DNA of 64,000 nt, taken from the NCBI RefSeq assembly GCF_004000845.1, contig NZ_BIMA01000009.1, positions 45,078 through 109,077 of the forward strand, read 5' to 3'. The position numbers were made by a program, and so were the translations under genes. This DNA comes from Paenibacillus koleovorans NBRC 103111 (GTDB lineage Bacteria; Bacillota; Bacilli; Paenibacillales; NBRC-103111). Positions within the stretch are counted from its first letter, which is position 1, and each line of letters starts with the position of its first letter. Below the pieces are notes generated by a model. That model saw nothing but the letters and a program-made list of their open reading frames with translations. It had not been told where the DNA came from and searched no databases. Positions 18,174 to 25,939 of the stretch are shown here, one piece after another.

Positions 18174-18266
18174 GTATTCGGCAGCTGGCTGACATACTGG
18201 AATTCCTCCAGCACAGTCCCTGTAGCTTTGCGTCACTGATTTTCACCAGCTTTGCCTATTCGTACG
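18174..18266 (-). promoter_or_regulatory. Cyclic-di-GMP-I (GEMM-I) riboswitch
   Basis: Read on the minus strand, the leader contains the GEMM-I core in order. These are AATAGGCAAAGCTGG, the GNRA-type GTGAAAATC turn, the diagnostic GACGCAAAGC, a variable P3-type arm GCTGGAGGAATTCCAG, and the closing GTCAGCCAGCTGCCGAA. Downstream lie CCTCC (18166-18170) and the gene's Shine-Dalgarno GGAGG (18130-18134), which are perfectly complementary, so control at translation start is plausible. A short CGGG/CCCG hairpin without a T-run overlaps the anti-SD. Class assignment is by eye. Confidence 0.88.
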
Positions 18267-18360
18267 ATAGTACTGATAGTAATCATATCAAATTGTTAAA
18301 GATAATCATCAGACTTCAGTAATGACATCCGTCACATCCCAATAGGAGGTTCGACCTAGA

Positions 18361-19779
18361 TCAGGGGCTAGAAATTCCCTTCAGCTTCTCCAGCTTCGCC
18401 TTCACCTGCTTCAAATGCGGATACTTCTGCAAAAGCGTCTCATACCGGCGAATCGCCTCCTGCGGATTGCCTGACATTCGCGCCAGGTCGGCCAGGGCCA
18501 GATCCGCCCGCCAATGCAGGATGTCCCGATCGGCGGACACCATCCCGCGATACGAGTGGAACGATGTCTTGGATGCATTCAGCTGTTCCTCTGCGCTCTT
18601 CAACAACTGTACGGCTCGCCTCATCTGGGCTTGGGCCAGCTGGAACTTGGCGTCCGGGAAGCTCGGATCGGCCTCGATCGCGCGCAGACATACCCGCTCC
18701 GCCTGCTCATACTCTTGTCGGCTCATGTAAATTTTGTGCTGCAGCATCAGAATGTCCGACATCCGTGCAAAACGCGGTGTTCGTCGCGCTATCTCCTCGG
18801 CTTGCTGCAGGATGGACAACGCCTTGTCGACATCGCCTGCTCCCAAGGTCTCGCGCCCATAGAACAGCATCCAGCCAGGGTTATCCGGCTCTTCCTCCAC
18901 CATAAGCTCCAGCAGGGCTATATTTCGGTTCAGCTTCCCCTTGGCTTGCAGGATATGCGGTTCATACCCGTCATGCCCCAGTCTGATCCGTACGGATTGA
19001 CGATGGGCCACGGTATCGTACATGGTGCTCCCTTGCACCAAGATTTGTTCATGAACCCTTCCATGATAGCGAAGCCCCCGGCTCATAGGAATCATCCGAG
19101 GGATGGAGTAGTCGCTCGACACTTTGCCTTGGATGTAGTTGACTTGGCAAATATTAAGAATCGCCGGCAGCCGGGAGTGCTGGAACAGCGACGCCGCTTC
19201 ACGAACCGCCCCGAGATCCTCGGGCAGCAGCCATTCGTCCGCATCCACCCAGAGCACCCAGTCTGTTCGCACGTATTCCAGCCCTTTGTTGCGCTTGCCG
19301 GCGAAATTATGGTCGAGATTCACATCGCGGATCACTCGGACCTTGGGCAGGCGCTCCGCCAGCTCGATCGTGCGATCCGTAGTGTCAGACTCCGCCAGCA
19401 GCAATATTTCATCGACCGCGTCGACCAGGCTGTTGATGCAGCGCTCAATACATCGCTCGTCGTTGTGCGTCATGATGGCGGCTGTCACGGTTACGGGCGG
19501 CAAGTCCAAGATACGTTCCACTTCTGCATTCGTCGGTCCTTCGTCCCGGTTGCGCAAAGCCCGCTCCACTCTTCCCGTCCAAGTGGCTTGCGGGTCCAGC
19601 AGCCATCCCCGGTCCAGCGCCCGACGCGCCTGCCCTACGTACCCTTGATGCAGCAGCGCTTCGCCTAAGTAAACCCAAGCCTGGGCATGCAAGGGGTTTG
19701 CAGTCAACAGTTCGATGGCCGCTTGTTCAGCGTCTTTGTAGCGTTTGGCCAGGAGATGCTGGCGCGCTATATCTGGCAT
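18361..19779 (-). CDS. TPR-containing family 2 glycosyltransferase
   Basis: 472 residues. About 1-70 form TPR-like helices (AEQAAIELLTANPLHAQAWVYLGEALL). A GT2 catalytic domain follows at about 95-290 with VTAAIMTHNDERCIERCINS, EILLLAESDTTDRT, and WVLWVDADEWLLPED as the DxD motif. The rest is a row of TPRs (VDKALSILQQAEEIARR, YEQAERVCLRAIEADPSFPDAKFQLAQ, QEAIRRYETLLQKYPHL). This TPR-GT2 architecture is widespread in Bacillales and is thought to modify surface or secreted proteins and glycans. The closely upstream giant cadherin-repeat protein could be its substrate, which is inference. The GC-rich codon use contrasts with the polysaccharide cluster. Confidence 0.85.
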   Translation of the reverse strand: MPDIARQHLLAKRYKDAEQAAIELLTANPLHAQAWVYLGEALLHQGYVGQARRALDRGWLLDPQATWTGRVERALRNRDEGPTNAEVERILDLPPVTVTAAIMTHNDERCIERCINSLVDAVDEILLLAESDTTDRTIELAERLPKVRVIRDVNLDHNFAGKRNKGLEYVRTDWVLWVDADEWLLPEDLGAVREAASLFQHSRLPAILNICQVNYIQGKVSSDYSIPRMIPMSRGLRYHGRVHEQILVQGSTMYDTVAHRQSVRIRLGHDGYEPHILQAKGKLNRNIALLELMVEEEPDNPGWMLFYGRETLGAGDVDKALSILQQAEEIARRTPRFARMSDILMLQHKIYMSRQEYEQAERVCLRAIEADPSFPDAKFQLAQAQMRRAVQLLKSAEEQLNASKTSFHSYRGMVSADRDILHWRADLALADLARMSGNPQEAIRRYETLLQKYPHLKQVKAKLEKLKGISSP

Positions 19780-19804
19780 GGGTCACCTGCTTTACAAAAG
19801 ATAG

Positions 19805-19836
19805 AGAGAAGGCCAACCATGTTGTTGGCCTTCTCT
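19805..19836 (-). terminator. Hairpin after the cadherin-repeat protein gene
   Basis: Perfect 13-bp stem AGAGAAGGCCAAC / GTTGGCCTTCTCT with a 6-base loop, placed 8 bp after the stop of the 1840-residue protein gene. The following minus-strand sequence CTATCTTTTG has only a weak T-run, so termination may be partial. Confidence 0.6.
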
Positions 19837-19843
19837 GGGAAAA

Positions 19844-22800
19844 CTAACCGGGAAACCATGTTCTGGGGATGGAAACGAAGAGCACCAATCTGCGTCGGAT
19901 TGTCCCGTCGTCCAGGACGACAGAAATTCGAACCGCTCCGCCCTCCATCCTAGGAGGTTCTCCCTCTTCCCCGTAAGACACCGCTTCCAGCGTCAAGATG
20001 CCGTTCTCGGTTAAATCAACGTCTCGGATCAAATAGTTCTCGACTACGGTAGCGGAAGGATGGTTCATTCCCGCCGTGTAGGCCGAAATATCAATACTTC
20101 CAGCGGTCTGGAACAGCGGGAAAATAATCGTCTCGTCAACCGGGATCTGGAGCTGTACCCTGACTAATCGCGGCGGCAAAATGCCATCCGACAGCTCTAC
20201 CAAATAATTGCCGGTACGTTGATTATGATCCGTATTTTTATGGAACGTCAGCACCGGATAAGAGAACGATACGTCGTGTACCATCTCATATTCACCGATC
20301 TCTCCATACACGGTCGCCGTAACCGTGCTCTCCGACAGGCCACTCATATAAGGGGACAAATTGATGGTCGCCTCGGTCAGGACAGCCGGGAAGGCAAGCT
20401 CCACCTGATTCTCCACTTCCAAATATAAGAAAAGCACTCTTATTTGCCCTGCTGAGTCCTCCAGATAGATGTACTGTTTTTCCACCCCTCCAGGAGCGCT
20501 CTCTTTTAACGTAAGGATCAAACTATTGCCGACGACCTGCGCTTCGCCAATCCGCTCCGATCCGCTGAAATCCACAGTAACCGGTCCCATCATGCCGCTC
20601 AGATAGCCGGCGATGTTGGCTGAAGCGGTTTGGTGACCTGTTGCAAACGCGAATCGCTTATCCACTACGCTTATTCCGAGCCATCCTTCTCCAGCACTAT
20701 ATTCGAACCCATCTTCAACCTTTAATTGCAAGGAATAGTTGCCTATGTCGGCAGCCAGGCCGCTAAGAACGGAGGGCGAAACTTCTATGAATGACAATCC
20801 CATAGAGCCGCTTACCATCACGTTCAAGCTTTCCAGGGCATCTCCATCAAGATCGGTGAAATACTGGGAAGCATCGAGAATAAACGGTACTCCTACGTCA
20901 ACAACAAGTCCATCACCAGAATACGTGTAGATTGGCGGTTGATTCGTTCGAAGCGGGATGTCGAGCCGGCGGATTTGACCGATACTGTTCTTGCCCTCCA
21001 CTTTGATCACCGTGTTCAGTGACGTATTCGCCTGCAATCTTAAGCTGAATGCGCTGGAAGAGTAGTTGTCGAACCAATCATTCAACTCCTCCTCTTCTCC
21101 GAAGCCAACCTCTACCCGCCCGTCAACGGAAACAATGCGGAACTCCTTCACTTGATTCGGGCCTGAACCCGGATTGAACATATTGGAGAGATGAACATAT
21201 CCGCCGTAGACACCGTTCCAGGTGTCTGCCTCCAAGTAGATCGCCTCCGGCGCCTGCACCGGAATACCCGAGGTAATGGTCATGGAATCCGAGATTACAG
21301 CCCCATGCCCGTCGTTGAAGCGGATCTCAACCGTGGAGACCCCATGGGACATGCCTTTGAGCGTGAGCATCGAACCGGCAATAGTTGCCTGAACATGAGC
21401 ATTGCTCGTATTCGCCGTGAAGGACCAAGCTCCGTCTCCGCCGATGTCGAAATAATTGCTCAAGTCTATGGTAGTCCCTGCACCTGGGTCCATCAGGATT
21501 GTCTGATCCTTAAGATCTCCGTAAACGGTGGACACCACTGTAGCTTTGATGGAGTGCGTGGCGGATGCACCGCTAGAATCGTAGGCCATCAAATTGTAAT
21601 TGTTCTGATAGTTCCCGGATGAGAAGAGGCCGTTCATGTGTAGAATTCCACTGATTAAATTAACCGTTCCAAACCCGATCACAGAACCTGTAGCATTGTA
21701 GGTCAGAATATCCCCGTCCGGATCGGTAAACAAATCGTGCAAATCGATGATAGCCGTCTGGTTAGGCCGCACATTCAATACTTTATTGTTGTCGACTCCG
21801 ATCTGGTTCGCAGGGTTGATTACCGGCGCATCATTGATGTTGTTGACGGTAATCACAAAATCATCCGAGCCGTAAGCCCCCTGGTCATCGGTAGCTGTTA
21901 CTCGTATGGAATGGGTCCCTACGCTGTCGTTATTCGGCCGGCCGGTAAATGTGCGCGTCAGAGGATTAAAGCTGATCCACGGAAGGGTAGACAATAATTG
22001 ACCGTTCGTCAGAGCAGCCGAGTACGTCAATGTAGAGGAATCGGGATCCAGGAAAGCATTGGCCGGGATGGTGAATTCGAATTCAGACTCTTGCGTCAGC
22101 GTCTGGTCCAGGATCGGCACCGATTCATTCACATAAGGCGCATCATTAACGGCCAGAACGGTCAGTGTAAAATCGGACACCACACTAGCGGAAGAATGGT
22201 CCGTCGCCGTCACGCGGATGTCGAACGTCTCGTCGTCGCCTTCTCTTGGCGTACCGGAGAACGTCAAGCTCGAAGTGTTGAAGCTGAGCCAAGACGGCAA
22301 CGGCGACTCTACTCCTTCGTGCACACGGCTTGCTGAATAGGAAAGCGTGTCGTCAGGATCAATGTCAAAAAACGAGCCGCTCGGAAGCACAAATTGGAAC
22401 GCTACATCCTCAGTGGCCGTCTGGTCGGGAATATCAGGCCCTTTCCTTGGCGCATCATTAACCGGTTGAATCACTATGGTAAAATCCGTCGAAGCCGTCG
22501 CATTGTATGGGTCGGTCGCCGTTACTCTTATCGCAAACGTACCATAATCATAGTCCCCTGGCGTACCGGACAAGCGGAGATCCTCATCCAGCTCGAGCCA
22601 GCTCGGAAGCGGATCGCCGTTCTGCAGGGAAACGGTGTACGTCAGCAGATTTGGCGTATCATCGGTAAACATGGTCGAAGCTGGAAGGGCGAACGTGAAA
22701 GGTTCATTTTCTTCCCCGTATTGGGTTGGAATGGGATCCCTGACTCGCGGTATGGCGTTGACGTGAAGGTTGAACTCCGCATGGGCCGTTAATCCTCCGG

Positions 22801-25366
22801 TATCGGTAGCCACAATCTTTATCTGATAGTTGCCTGCATCTCCGTAGCTTGGCGTTCCTTCCAGCTTCTTCGCCACTGGATTGAAGGCAAGCCACGCAGG
22901 CAGCGAATCTCCATTCGCCAGTTTCGCCGAGTAGGTCAGGCTGTCGCCAGGGTCGATGTCGGTGAATGTATTCGAAGGAACGACAAAGCTAAACAACGAG
23001 CCTTCCGTCACAGCCTTGTCGGCGATTGAATGAACCAAGGTGGGAGCGTCATTCACGGGTTGGACGGTCAATTGGAAGTCCGCAAATGCGCTTAGCCCTT
23101 CGCCGTCGGTTGCCGTTACCCGAATCGAATACGTTCCATCCTGGCCATTGGTTGGCGTGCCGCTGAACAAACGATCCTCCGGCGTAAACACGAGCCAGCT
23201 CGGCAAGGCGCTTCCGCTCGATAATGTTGCCGAGTAAGAGAGCTCATCCTCCGCATCTACATCGGTGAAAATGCCTTCCGGCACTTGATAGCTGAATGCA
23301 ACGCCCTCGATAGCTTCCTGATTCGTCAACTCACCGTTCAGAACAGGAGCATCGTTCGTGCCTGCAACATACAGCATAATCGTTGCGGATACCGCGGCAC
23401 CGTGAATGTCTTGCGCCTTAATAACGAAGGAGTCGGCACCGTTGTAGTTCGCATCCGGCATATACGTGTATTCGCCCTTAGATGCATTGGTAATGGTGAC
23501 CGTTCCATGCGAAGCTTGCTCTTCCAGGCTATACGTCAACGCATCCCCATCCACATCCGTAATCGTCGTAATTTGACCGATGTACAAGACATCCTCGGTT
23601 GCGCTCACAACTCCGCTGCTGCCAGCCGTAGGAGCGTCGTTGACCGCAGCTATCGAAACCAGGATCGTGGTCACTGCGGATTCCTCATGAGGATCCGTCG
23701 CACGAATCACAAACGAATCGCTGCCGTTGTAGTTCAAGTAAGGCGTATAAGTGTAGGCGCCGGTGAAGGGATCTGTGATCTCCAAATAACCGTGCATCGG
23801 TTCCTGATCGATCGTATACAGCAACGTATCCCCGTCAATGTCCGATATCGTGTCCACTTGGCCGGCATAAACGGTATCTTCAGTCGCATAAATCATACTG
23901 CCGCTGCTCGCCGTTGGGGCGTCGTTGACCGGCGTTACCGTCACATGGAAGGTTACGGTAACCGATCCGCCGTGACCATCCTCCGCCCTGATGACGAACG
24001 AATCGCTGCCATTGTAATCGGCATGAGGCGTGTATGTGAAGGTACCGGTCGAATCATTGGTGACCATCACAGTACCATGCGAAGCATCTTGATCCACACT
24101 ATAGGTCAGCGAATCCCCGTCGATATCTGTAACCGTCGTTACCTGCCCGAGGTATGCGGTGTCTTCCGTCGCACTAAAGGAAAGTAAGCTTGGCGAAGCA
24201 AAAGGGGGATCGTTCACCGGCTGGACATCCAGCACGAAAACCAAAGATTCGCTTGCCTCGTGATTGTCGGTCGCCGTCAATTGAATGAACAACGTCCCTA
24301 CATCCCAATTCGTCGGCGTGCCGCTGAAAGTGAGCGTATACGGATCGAAAGTGAGCCATTCGGGAAGTGCTTCCTCGCCGACCAGCGTCGCGGAATAGGT
24401 CAGTTGATCGCCCGCATCCGGGTCGACAAATAGATTAGCCGGGACCGTAAAGGTGAAGGGGACGTCCTCGACCGCGATCTGTGCCGGGATCTCTGGCGCC
24501 ACAGTATTCAAGACGTTAACTTGAAACTGGTGAGTAGCCGTACCGGGCAGATCAGGATGATCATCCGACCCCCGAACCGAAAAAGCAACAGGCGACCCAT
24601 AGGACAACCCTGTAATGCGTAAATAGCCGTCACCCTCAAGCCAGACACTCGCGTTTACTCCGTGGGACGGCAGCCCGCGCACGGAATAGCTGAGCCAATC
24701 GCCGTCTTCATCGCTGAAATATTCGTTCATATCCAGCAAAATCGAGCCATTCTTGGCAACGGAAACGGTAGTGGTAGAATCGGAAGTAACAGGACTGTGA
24801 TTTAGCGGAGGGATATACGGAGCAACGGTACTGAGCAGGTGCAAATAGTCTTCTTTCTCCTTGCCGGGGTGCTCGTTCATGTACTTGACCAACTCATCGA
24901 CTCGGATCATGCCGTCACTATTGGAATCCAACGTGTCGGGGACCGCCGCAGTCAAACGAAATCGTTCATGCAGCACGGAGGTTTCATTCGGCTTGGATGC
25001 TGTTAAATTTACGATGGTCGTTCCTGGTTTCTTCATTCGGATGACCAGCGCGTGCTCGACAATCTTCACATCCGCCACACTGCCGTTCTGAATGTGAAGC
25101 GAGTAAGTCAACGTATCGGCCTCTTCAAAAATAGCGCCAAGGTCAATGGTCAAGGAATCGCCGACATGCAAGCTCTCTCCCGGTACTTGACTGGCGATTT
25201 CCTCCTCAATAGACCGCAGCAGGACCGGCGTTTGAGTGGATTCATAAACAACCGCTCCGACGGCAGCCGGAACAGCAACGACCAGAGGACTCAGTGCAGC
25301 GAGGGCGCCAATCATCTTGGCGGAACGGCCCAAAGCTGCCTTCTTCTTTTTATTTCGCTTTGGCAT
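19844..25366 (-). CDS. Giant secreted cadherin/Ig-like repeat protein (1840 residues)
   Basis: The signal region at 1-40 has a lysine-rich start (MPKRNKKKKAALGRSAKM) and a hydrophobic helix. At about 150-180 there is one EF-hand-like loop, DSNSDGMIRVDELVKYM. From about 190 to 1180 the chain is made of tandem beta domains. Three are tandem-95/VCBS-like (ATEDTAYLGQVTTVTDIDGD, YNGSDSFVIRAEDGH). At least seven are dystroglycan-type cadherin-like (LPSWLSFNTSSLTFSGTP, IRVTATD). The last 650 residues are more divergent beta domains. There is no SLH, LPXTG or other wall anchor. The protein is likely an exported calcium-binding adhesin or matrix scaffold. GGGAGAG stands before the ATG. Partner unknown; the TPR-glycosyltransferase lies just downstream. 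Confidence 0.85.
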   Translation of the reverse strand: MPKRNKKKKAALGRSAKMIGALAALSPLVVAVPAAVGAVVYESTQTPVLLRSIEEEIASQVPGESLHVGDSLTIDLGAIFEEADTLTYSLHIQNGSVADVKIVEHALVIRMKKPGTTIVNLTASKPNETSVLHERFRLTAAVPDTLDSNSDGMIRVDELVKYMNEHPGKEKEDYLHLLSTVAPYIPPLNHSPVTSDSTTTVSVAKNGSILLDMNEYFSDEDGDWLSYSVRGLPSHGVNASVWLEGDGYLRITGLSYGSPVAFSVRGSDDHPDLPGTATHQFQVNVLNTVAPEIPAQIAVEDVPFTFTVPANLFVDPDAGDQLTYSATLVGEEALPEWLTFDPYTLTFSGTPTNWDVGTLFIQLTATDNHEASESLVFVLDVQPVNDPPFASPSLLSFSATEDTAYLGQVTTVTDIDGDSLTYSVDQDASHGTVMVTNDSTGTFTYTPHADYNGSDSFVIRAEDGHGGSVTVTFHVTVTPVNDAPTASSGSMIYATEDTVYAGQVDTISDIDGDTLLYTIDQEPMHGYLEITDPFTGAYTYTPYLNYNGSDSFVIRATDPHEESAVTTILVSIAAVNDAPTAGSSGVVSATEDVLYIGQITTITDVDGDALTYSLEEQASHGTVTITNASKGEYTYMPDANYNGADSFVIKAQDIHGAAVSATIMLYVAGTNDAPVLNGELTNQEAIEGVAFSYQVPEGIFTDVDAEDELSYSATLSSGSALPSWLVFTPEDRLFSGTPTNGQDGTYSIRVTATDGEGLSAFADFQLTVQPVNDAPTLVHSIADKAVTEGSLFSFVVPSNTFTDIDPGDSLTYSAKLANGDSLPAWLAFNPVAKKLEGTPSYGDAGNYQIKIVATDTGGLTAHAEFNLHVNAIPRVRDPIPTQYGEENEPFTFALPASTMFTDDTPNLLTYTVSLQNGDPLPSWLELDEDLRLSGTPGDYDYGTFAIRVTATDPYNATASTDFTIVIQPVNDAPRKGPDIPDQTATEDVAFQFVLPSGSFFDIDPDDTLSYSASRVHEGVESPLPSWLSFNTSSLTFSGTPREGDDETFDIRVTATDHSSASVVSDFTLTVLAVNDAPYVNESVPILDQTLTQESEFEFTIPANAFLDPDSSTLTYSAALTNGQLLSTLPWISFNPLTRTFTGRPNNDSVGTHSIRVTATDDQGAYGSDDFVITVNNINDAPVINPANQIGVDNNKVLNVRPNQTAIIDLHDLFTDPDGDILTYNATGSVIGFGTVNLISGILHMNGLFSSGNYQNNYNLMAYDSSGASATHSIKATVVSTVYGDLKDQTILMDPGAGTTIDLSNYFDIGGDGAWSFTANTSNAHVQATIAGSMLTLKGMSHGVSTVEIRFNDGHGAVISDSMTITSGIPVQAPEAIYLEADTWNGVYGGYVHLSNMFNPGSGPNQVKEFRIVSVDGRVEVGFGEEEELNDWFDNYSSSAFSLRLQANTSLNTVIKVEGKNSIGQIRRLDIPLRTNQPPIYTYSGDGLVVDVGVPFILDASQYFTDLDGDALESLNVMVSGSMGLSFIEVSPSVLSGLAADIGNYSLQLKVEDGFEYSAGEGWLGISVVDKRFAFATGHQTASANIAGYLSGMMGPVTVDFSGSERIGEAQVVGNSLILTLKESAPGGVEKQYIYLEDSAGQIRVLFLYLEVENQVELAFPAVLTEATINLSPYMSGLSESTVTATVYGEIGEYEMVHDVSFSYPVLTFHKNTDHNQRTGNYLVELSDGILPPRLVRVQLQIPVDETIIFPLFQTAGSIDISAYTAGMNHPSATVVENYLIRDVDLTENGILTLEAVSYGEEGEPPRMEGGAVRISVVLDDGTIRRRLVLFVSIPRTWFPG

Positions 25367-25474
25367 AAAGCTTCTTCTCTCCCTAATCCGATTATCCTTT
25401 CATTGTACTAAATAACAGCAGTATTAGTTGTCGAAATATGTCGAATTATTATGTGAATAATAACACACTTTTGT

Positions 25475-25503
25475 TTGAAAACAGAACAAATGTTCGGTAT
25501 AAT
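25475..25503 (+). promoter_or_regulatory. SigA-type promoter with an embedded LexA (SOS) box-like operator
   Basis: TTGAAA (25475-25480), a 17-bp spacer, then TATAAT (25498-25503). Inside the spacer is GAACAAATGTTC (25484-25495), which fits the Gram-positive LexA/DinR consensus CGAACNNNNGTTCG except for the first outer base. An operator between -35 and -10 would block the polymerase. It points to the small coiled-coil gene at 25596. Confidence 0.7.
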
Positions 25504-25595
25504 GGAGTTATACCCGATGTTGCTTTTCCCCATCTATTGTCGTATTGTAGGTGTACCAGAATGAACACTCTAAATTGGAAGGATGTCGAAGGAAC

Positions 25596-25865
25596 ATGAG
25601 TGAGCAGATTTTGCAACAAATTCTGGAGGAACTCAAGGACATCAAGAGAGAACAGCAAGAGATGAAGAAGCATGTAGCAGAGATCCCTTTCATCAAGCAA
25701 GCCTTAATTGAAACGCTGGAGATCACGCGAAACCTGGAGTCCTCCCAACGAGCCTTCGAGTCCAAAGTAGCCGCCGACTACAGAAGCCACGACATCAGCA
25801 TCAAAATGCTGGCCGAACGCCAGTTCAAGCTTGAGGTCGAGTTCGAAGCAATCAAAAACCGCTAA
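25596..25865 (+). CDS. Small coiled-coil protein of unknown function, probably damage-inducible
   Basis: 89 residues from the ATG at 25596; a GTG at 25551 is open but has no ribosome binding site. Most of the protein is a charged amphipathic helix (ILQQILEELKDIKREQQEMKK, then LIETLEITRNLESSQRAFESK and LAERQFKLEVEFEAIKNR), with no signal peptide and no membrane helix. I cannot assign a function. A strong promoter with a LexA-like box lies about 95 bp upstream, so expression after DNA damage is predicted. It converges on the Wadjet operon and shares a bidirectional terminator with it. The leader between promoter and start is about 85 bases and has no clear structure. Confidence 0.65.
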   Translation: MSEQILQQILEELKDIKREQQEMKKHVAEIPFIKQALIETLEITRNLESSQRAFESKVAADYRSHDISIKMLAERQFKLEVEFEAIKNR

Positions 25866-25888
25866 TTATACGCACGCCGACATAAAAC

Positions 25889-25926
25889 AAGCCTCTCGCA
25901 AGCTCGACCGAGCTCGCGAGAGGCTT
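25889..25926. terminator. Bidirectional terminator between the coiled-coil gene and jetC
   Basis: Perfect stem AAGCCTCTCGC / GCGAGAGGCTT with an inner AGCTCG/CGAGCT extension, flanked by A-rich sequence on the left and CTTTTGTTG on the right. It serves the plus-strand gene ending at 25865 and the minus-strand Wadjet operon ending at 25940. Confidence 0.85.
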
Positions 25927-25939
25927 CTTTTGTTGCCCG

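Noticed and set aside
18124..18246. N-terminal extension of the 74-residue membrane protein
   Set aside because: The extension is translated from the cyclic-di-GMP riboswitch; the ATG at 18123 has its own Shine-Dalgarno.
18514..19668. Long plus-strand frame (384 codons) opposite the TPR-glycosyltransferase gene
   Set aside because: Antisense of a GC-rich real gene with clear motifs; the translated frame has no family character.
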